Source: Nectonema munidae
Lineage: Eukaryota; Nematomorpha; Nectonematoida; Nectonematidae
Assembly (NCBI GenBank): GCA_030549495.1
Contig: JAUIRK010000953.1
Location: 21,001-85,000 of the forward strand
Reading direction: 5' to 3'
Length of the DNA: 64,000 nt
A program made the position numbers and the translations under genes. Shown piece by piece: positions 57,001 to 64,000 of this stretch; the first letter of the stretch is position 1; each line of letters opens with the position of its first letter. The notes below the pieces were generated by a model that was not told the DNA's origin, made no database searches, and saw only the letters and a list, made by a program, of their open reading frames with translations.

Positions 57001-57508
57001 GTTTTGTTTGATAATCGTAGTTTACTTTTATTTAGTTTAGATACAACCTTTCTAATTTTTAACGAAGGGCATTCGTTATATTTATACCGACAGTGTGCGA
57101 GGAATAAATCACATTATTGATTGATTTTAGAGCATAATTATGCGAAGAAAGATTAATACATGTTGCATTACGCGTTTGTGAGCGCAGTGAATTCTTATCT
57201 CACATACGCTTCACCACATCTTTAGCACGCGCGTGTGGTTTATTAATGTCGATTGAATGTACGAATTTTGTTGGATAATCGTAGTCTACTTTTATTTAGT
57301 TTAGATACAACCTTTCTAATTTTTAACGAAGGGCATTCGTTATATTTATACCGACAGTGTGCGAGGAATAAATCACATTATTGATTGATTTTAGAGCATA
57401 ACTATGCGAAGAAAGATTAACACATGTTGCATTACGCGTTTGTGAGCGCAGTGAATTCTTATCTCACATACGCTTCACCACATCTTTAGCACGCGTGTGT
57501 GGTTTATT
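56981..57508 (+). repeat. 264-bp tandem duplication, nearly identical
   Basis: Units start AATGTCGATT at 56981 and 57245. Differences are few (about six to eight in 264). The unit contains a richer patch, GTTGCATTACGCGTTTGTGA and TCACATACGCTTCACC. No ORF in either unit. Confidence 0.9.
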
Positions 57509-58494
57509 TTATCGGGCTAGTGTACGCTTAGTTTATTTGTAGTGTTCCTAGCTTAAATCTTAGTCAAATATTAAAACGCTTATAACTTTCACATTTCTCA
57601 ACAAAATGCATCATGCGATATACCAAATTAAAGCATTTTTTATGGGCTTTCAGAATACATTACTTATATCATAAGTACTTAAGAAATACCTTTTACTGTT
57701 TTTATTTTCCATGGGCTTCATACCATTAATTAGCAGATAAGGGATGCATTTTAAACTAAAGCTCCTTTCATTAGGACAAATTTTTACCTATATTATGTGA
57801 CAATTTCCAGCACAATTATAAAGCGACTCTACTCTCAGAATCTAAATTTATTTGTAGATTTTTATAAAATAGTATTAGTTTTTCCATTTTTTTATAAATT
57901 AACCTTCGTTTTTTTATTGGTCAGTATAATCTTTTTCTAATAAATTTTAAATTATTTTTGAAGTGAAAAATGTAGATCGAATGTACAAGTTTTGTTGGAT
58001 AATCGTAGTCCACTATTTATTTTTAGATTTTTATAAAATCATTTTAGTTTTGGGTTTTTTATAAATTAACATTAGTTTTTTACTTCTTTTGATTTAATCA
58101 TCCAAAATTTAAGTGCGGGTTTGATTTACACTTTGATTCGAAAAAAATATGTTTTGGATAAATATTATTTTTATTATTGTTTACTGCATATAAATTTCTA
58201 AAGAGAAGATAAATAGATCAAAATATGTGTTTTAATCAATTTTTCTCAATAAGTATTGAAGCTATGAGGTAGCAAAATATGAACAGAAAGTTTGATATTT
58301 TTTGATTTTTTAAAGAATATTTTTTGATTCTTTGATCACAGAATTTTATTTTGATTATTTGACAAATATAATATTTAAAATCGTGCAAATTGCAAAGTAT
58401 AGGTATTTTAAACAAAACAGTAATATATTTGAAGAAATATTTTTTTCAGTATAAAGAGTTTAGAAAACTCTTCTCTAATATGTAATGATATATT
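57509..58494. other. Non-coding, foldback scrap
   Basis: AT-rich. At 58262-58408 a single unit of the 160-bp foldback repeat (TATGAGGTAGCAAAATATGA ... TGCAAAGTATAGGTA) stands alone, just outside the complete foldback element. Otherwise no gene is seen. Confidence 0.55.
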
Positions 58495-60037
58495 CTCATA
58501 ACCTGTACGGTTGAACGCGGGTAGACAACTTGCGTGTTATCTCCAACCCGTATACTACGATGATTCATCTCCAACCTGTATTCTACGATGATTCATCTCC
58601 AAACTATATACTACGATGATTCATCTCCAACCTGTATACTACGATGATTCATCTCCAACCTGTATACTACGATGATTCATCTCCAACCTGTATACTACGA
58701 TGATTCATCTTCAACCTGTATTCTACGATGATTCATCTCCAACCTATATACTACGATGATTCATCTTCAACCTGTATACTACGATGCTTTCTATTCCAAG
58801 TACTAATGACTAGAAAGACAATGTTCAATTTTATGTTCACATTCTGCTAGATGTAAGATTTGATATACCTCATTCGGGGAGACGATGCTACATAAGTTAT
58901 TACCTATATACATTATACCTGTATACTACGTTGGTTCATCTCCAACCTGTATACCGCAATAATTCATCTCCAACCTATATAATATATTTTATCAAATAAT
59001 CAAAATAAAATTCTGTAATCAAAGAATCGAAAAATATTCTTTAAAAAATCAAAAATATCAAACTTTCTGTTCATATTTTGCTACCTCATACGATGTTACA
59101 AAAGTTATTACCTATACTTTGCAATTTACATAATTTTAAATATTATATTTGTCGAATAATCAAAGAATCGAAAAATGTTCAAATCAAAAAATATTTATTC
59201 TTTTTAAATATATCGTTGGCTCCCCTTACTTTTAAAATTGAAAGATAAACCTAGTCTTTAATAATTAATTTTTATCAAATTATGCACATACGTAACTAAA
59301 AGTAAGGGGAGCCAACGATATATTTAAAAAGAATAAATATTTTTTGATTTGAACATTTTTCGATTCTTTGATTATTCGACAAATATAATATTTAAAATCG
59401 TGCAAATTGCAAAGTATAGGTAATAACTTTTGTAACATCGTATGAGGTAGCAAAATATGAACAGAAAGTTTGATATTTTTTAATTTTTTAAAGAATATTT
59501 TTCGATTCTTTGATTACAGAATTTTATTTTGATTATTTGATAAAATATATTATATAGGTTGGAGATGAATTATTGCGGTATACAGGTTGGAGATGAACCA
59601 ACGTAGTATACAGGTATAATGTATATAGGTAATAACTTATGTAGCATCGTCTCCCCGAATGAGGTATATCAAATCTTACATCTAGCAGAATGTGAACATA
59701 AAATTGAACATTGTCTTTCTAGTCATTAGTACTTGGAATAGAAAGCATCGTAGTATACAGGTTGAAGATGAATCATCGTAGTATATAGGTTGGAGATGAA
59801 TCATCGTAGAATACAGGTTGGAGATGAATCATCGTAGTATACAGGTTGGAGATGAATCATCGTAGTATACAGGTTGGAGATGAATCATCGTAGTATACAG
59901 GTTGGAGATGAATCATCGTAGTATATAGTTTGGAGATGAATCATCGTAGAATACAGGTTGGAGATGAATCATCGTAGTATACGGGTTGGAGATAACACGC
60001 AAGTTGTCTACCCGCGTTCAACCGTACAGGTTATGAG
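58495..60037. mobile_element. Complete foldback element, 1.54-kb palindrome
   Basis: Symmetrical about 59266. The outer ends CTCATAACCTGTACGGTTGA and its complement ending ACAGGTTATGAG (60037) match. Each arm of about 740 bp holds, from outside in: a unique 40-bp end, about eight copies of a 28-bp minisatellite (CAGGTTGGAGATGAATCATC + GTAGTATA), a CTCCCCGAATGAGG segment, part of the 160-bp unit and the core ATCGTTGGCTCCCC. A spacer of about 60 bp separates the arms. Even minor unit variants occur in mirrored order in both arms. No ORF. The architecture matches Foldback/Galileo-like elements of flies, but relation by descent is not shown. Confidence 0.88.
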
Positions 60038-60044
60038 ATAATAT

Positions 60045-61445
60045 ATAAATATATATATATCCATTTTGAAATATTTAGTATTTAGTGGTGATGTTAATTT
60101 TTTTATGAAAATCAATCAAACCTATCACAAAATTGATTTATATATGAGAGCTCATGACAAAATTAAAATTTTTATTGAAATACCTTTAAAAATTTTTACA
60201 CATATATACCATTTTCAAATATGCCCAAATGTTGTTGCTCATTTCTTATGAAAATCAATTAAACGTGTCAAAAAAACGATTAAACCTGTCAAACAATGAT
60301 AAACTTCAAAATAAATTCTACTTGCGTCATTTTTCTGTTAATTATTATTTTCTTAATTTATTTAAAGCCAGCTTTTTGTGTTTAATTCACTCAAAATATA
60401 TCATTTGTCAGTGCATCTCGATACGACCTTCAACATTTTGGCTATAAATTCGTTATCTGCGTGTAGTCTCAACGTCATTTCTTCTATACTTTACAGTATG
60501 TAATTTTACTATTCCCCTCTATGATGATCCTTTCTTGGTAGCTTTTTTTCATTAGAAATATATTTTCTTCAATGTGTGTTTGAAAAAAATTTTTAAGGAT
60601 TTATTTTGAACAGATTTTTTCCTCTCACAAAGCATTCTGATTAAGGAATCTTCTTGATGATCTTAGGGTTTTTTTTATCAGTGTCGTGTATATTATTATC
60701 AGGTGATATGAAGAGATATTCAGCCTGAATATTTGTCAACCAAATCCCAGTTCAAAGGTTTTTTCTGATGAATCATTAGTGATGTTCATTGTTGTTTTAC
60801 AAAAAAGTGTCCACCCTCTTCATCTTAAAGATTCTCTCTTTCACGCAAAAGTAAAAGATGAACAAATTCAATAAATAATATTTTGATAGTGACTAAATTC
60901 TCACATATTGGCATCTGTGCCATTTTTAATAAATCTGACCTATTCTAATTTTTGAAGCACCTAATATTATATAATTAAACCACTTCCTAGTTCATAGATC
61001 TTCCATTTAGTCAAGATACAATCTTTTCAAATAGTTTTCAGGTTGCTTCTCTCTCTTATACTAATCTTCAAAAGATTTTATAATACGTTTTGTTTTTTTC
61101 AAATAAATATTTCATACTCAAGATGATTGACGAAAGTGTTATAAGCCAAAATATACAAAAAAAAATTATTTTTACTATATAACTAATATAATCGATTTTT
61201 TGAAAATTTTTTACAGAACTGATTTTCAGGCATACATCACTAATAATCCAATTGCTACTTCTAGATATTTTTTACCCGTATTAAACAAAATGGAGTGCAG
61301 GAATAAAATAAGCATAGTGGATTTGGTATAAAAACAGATATTTTATTTGAAAGAGAAATTTTATTTTTTTGAAAATATTTTTGAAGACAGTATTTAGAAG
61401 TAAACCGCAAATCTGATTGAAGCTTTCAGATATTTTAAAACCATA
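60045..61445 (+). mobile_element. TTAA-target element, copy E, both ends lost
   Basis: Colinear with copy B: AAAATCAATCAAACCTATC (60110), TTCAGCCTGAATATTTGTCAA (60718), CACTTCCTAGTTCA (60980), and satellite-like TGGATTTGGTATAAAAACAG (61318). It starts right at the foldback end, so the foldback probably inserted into or beside it. Confidence 0.65.
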
Positions 61446-62453
61446 AAAAAAGGTTTAGAGTAATTGTACTGTAGAAAAGAAATGAAATGCTTCTTGGCTG
61501 TTGTCAAATTTTTTCAATCTATCAGATTCAGTGAATGAGCTTCACAAGTACGTATATACCAAACTTGTTCAAATTCATTTGATGTTTGATATTTTGGAAT
61601 ACAAAGTCCTAATCTCGTGCTTATTTTGCAGAATGGGTAATCCTAAGATCATAGCATTTTTGTATAAAGTCATAGCAGGTTAATAAAGTAGAAAAGGCGA
61701 TTGTATATATTGGTATAACATTGCAAAGAATTGAGTGTCAGACATTTGACCAGTGTACAAAACATGGCCCAATTAATGATTTTAGAAAAGGACTTTTATC
61801 CACCCATGAAAATTTTCTTATTAATTTATATAACTAACCTTAGGGAGGTAGTTCAATTTCTCCCTCAAAAAATTCGGACTCTAAATATATTGATATTTAT
61901 TTTGACTTGAGGTGGAATTGTCTCTATAGGCCGAATTGTTCAAAGGCCTAATTATCCCAGAACACACCTTAGTACTTAAATAAATCACTAATAAACTAAA
62001 AAGCCACAAAAAACGCTTTTGAAAAAACTTTTTCTCTAATAGAATTTAGTTTTTTTTACCTCCATAAAAGTTAACATATTAAGCAAAGTCTAAATAAGGG
62101 GATGTCAAACTAAAATAGTTTTAGGCAGATAAACTATCGCAGCCCAAATTTTTGTTCTTCAAAATTTGGTGTTTGTTATTTAAAGTAAAGTAAATTTTTT
62201 GCATCAAAAAATTTTAGTTTTGGGTATTTATTCTTAAAATATTTATATCTATATCAAAAAACTTTTTAGAAACTGTATCACATTTCAATTTCATTACATC
62301 TACGGTAACCCTTCAAGAATATTATCAAGATTGTCATAAAAGGATCTAGAAATTTGATACATTTTCGTTATTTTCTTTGAATTCCCATGAGAACTGCTTT
62401 CGCACCTTAGGCCCTACTTTTGGAAAGAGTGCTCTAAAAGGTGAATATAATAT
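61446..62453. other. Intergenic, no gene recognised
   Basis: AT-rich; the 60-codon frame at 61501-61683 has no recognisable domain. No repeat family of the window was recognised here. Confidence 0.4.
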
Positions 62454-62703
62454 AATCACCTTTTCTTATAACGTTTGGAAAAAATTGTTATCAACATGAA
62501 ACAGAGCTTTCGAAGTTGGCATAATATAGCCATTTTGAAGTTATATCAGTCAGGGTTAAAATTTAGCTAACTTATCACGCGATGTTTAAGTTTAGTTATT
62601 TTGGTTTAGTAATCTATTTCTAATTTATAGTTTATTTACATAGTTTATAGTTTAATTTTTTTTGACCTCTCTCTAATGCTGTTTATGTCGAGGTGGAGAA
62701 TGA
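62454..62703 (+). repeat. Inverted repeat, right member
   Basis: Partner of 54947-55193. It ends at GAGGTGGAGAATGA, exactly where LINE-like sequence starts. Confidence 0.85.
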
Positions 62704-64000
62704 TGTTGAGCTTTCATGCTCTTATAAAATGCCTCATATGACACATGCGTCTCTTACAGCCTCTGAGCAGTAAGTCTTTAGATCTGCCTTCATGTGGCGG
62801 GGTTGTTTAAAAGTAAATGATCTGGAGGCGAAAGCGAGTAACAGGCGCTTTAACCTAAAGCTCCGGGTAGAACAAACTCGATAGCCTTGGTTGGCTCTTG
62901 TCCTAGGAGAAAATAACTCCGATTCCAAATTACCACTGCCTTGTGGGTTTAGTTCTTAATTGTATAAAGGCTAAAGGTTTCCAGTCCTGAATACAAATAG
63001 TGGTTGGCGCCAGGAAGGGCATCCTGTCATACAAATCACGCTCCAAAATAACATTATGCAACAACAACTCAAATACCACGGAAAATTTTATTCCCAGTTG
63101 CTTAACCTCCGGGTGACTTGGGCAAATAGAGTCACGGGGAAGGAGTTTTTCTCAGAGATAAGTACAAGAAGACTCATGACGGACCGTTGTAAAGCCCATT
63201 GGGAGCCCAGGATTCCTAAATTTTTGTCCCTTAGAAAGCCAATGAAAATACTCTGATTTGCGTCAGCAAATGTTGGTTCGCTTGTAGGTAGAAGTGCTGA
63301 AGGGGTGAATATGCTTGTAGAAAGAAAAGTAATTGTTGCAGGTCTTCAGGAAGTGAGATATAAGAAAGAAGGCACAGATTATATATTGGTTAGAAAAAGA
63401 GATAAAGTTAAGGGCGTGAAAGTGATTGCTGATGAAGAAGTGATGACTCAACATAGACTGTGAGTTACGGACATGATTTTTAATACGAAACCAACGATTA
63501 ATAGGGAAAAGAAAGGGAGAGAGTGAAAACTTGGAAACTGAAAGAGACTCGTACAAAGGAAAAGTTTGTTAGAGAAGCACAGCGTGTTCTGGAAGAGGCC
63601 AATTGCTGGGATGACAAGATGAAGGTTTTATCAAATGTTATGAAAAAAGTGTGTGGCGTCTCGAAATCTAGAGGAGAATGAAATGTCCAGGATGTTAAGA
63701 ATGCAATTAAAAATAAGAAATCGAAATACAAAAATTGGCATAAAGTAAAAACGGAGTTAGCTAGAAAGGATTATGTGGGGAGCAGGAAAGAGGCAAAAAA
63801 GGTCACTAGGAGGGCAATGACTGACGAAGTTAAAGGGGAATTAAAAGAATTTGAGACCAGAAGAAAGAATGAGAAAAGTCTTTAAAATGGCAAAACATAG
63901 CACTAGAAATAAAAAAGATATTGTTGGCGTGCCTTGCATATCAGATAAAAATGGAAACAAGCATCTTGATCTAGAAGACAGATTGGAAACATGGAAAGGA
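62704..64000 (+). mobile_element. RTE-like LINE, 5' part, runs off window
   Basis: The 5' UTR (62704-63260) includes GGCGCCAGGAAGGGCATCCT and the segment shared with the minus-strand copy at 38.6-38.85 kb. The coding part, in broken frames, shows an endonuclease start (SLVGRSAEGVNMLVERK, VAGLQEVRYKKEGTDY), TQHRLXVTDM with a stop at X, then KLKETRTKEKFVREAQRVLE, KVCGVSKSRGE and a lysine-rich linker up to the window end. The central endonuclease is deleted and at least three frame breaks are present. No reverse transcriptase is reached within the window. Confidence 0.8.

Noticed and set aside
58520-59990. 28-bp regular repeats resembling a CRISPR array
   Set aside because: Units are directly adjacent without variable spacers, occur mirrored in a palindrome, and the DNA is clearly animal. 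It is a minisatellite in a foldback element.

Overview
The window is animal nuclear DNA, very AT-rich and dense in mobile elements. The 5S rRNA sequence, the intron-bearing alpha-carbonic anhydrase, the nucleobindin gene and the mix of LINEs, pogo, hAT and TTAA-target elements fit an arthropod. A copepod or other crustacean is a guess, not shown by the sequence.

Layout. Bases 1-19084 are a tandem 5S rDNA array: 47 recognisable 5S copies on the + strand plus a 24-bp remnant, in units of about 400 bp. From about 1.8 to 17.8 kb it is organised as a higher-order repeat of ten units (about 3.96 kb), one block having eleven. Each full block carries two defective 5S copies that lost the 3' part of the internal promoter. 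After the array come a LINE 3' remnant, a 141-bp TTAA MITE and an uninterrupted nucleobindin gene (20351-21469 +). From 21.7 to 32.3 kb there are only mobile elements: an approximately 150-bp satellite carried by a TTAA-target transposon, a hAT transposase relic, a broken Ty3/gypsy fossil, a pogo transposase relic, and a 5'-truncated LINE lying between two 160-bp direct repeats.

The main host gene is a secreted, probably GPI-anchored alpha-carbonic anhydrase on the minus strand. Its two exons (40648-40041 and 32994-32685) are separated by a 7.0-kb intron filled with transposons. The splice sites agree in phase and together rebuild a complete catalytic domain.

From 41.6 kb on, elements are nested: a LINE with RNase H sits in a TTAA element with a 13-bp target duplication, next to half of a foldback element; then come a decayed CR1/Jockey-like LINE (45.4-49.2 kb), a hAT MITE, an unplaced transposon-like ORF relic, local tandem duplications, a complete 1.54-kb foldback palindrome with 28-bp minisatellite arms (58495-60037), another TTAA element and the 5' end of an RTE-like LINE that runs off the window.

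Only the 5S genes, nucleobindin and carbonic anhydrase look like working host genes. No tRNA gene, CRISPR array or operon-like arrangement was seen. The least ordinary structures are the 5S higher-order repeat and the intact foldback palindrome.
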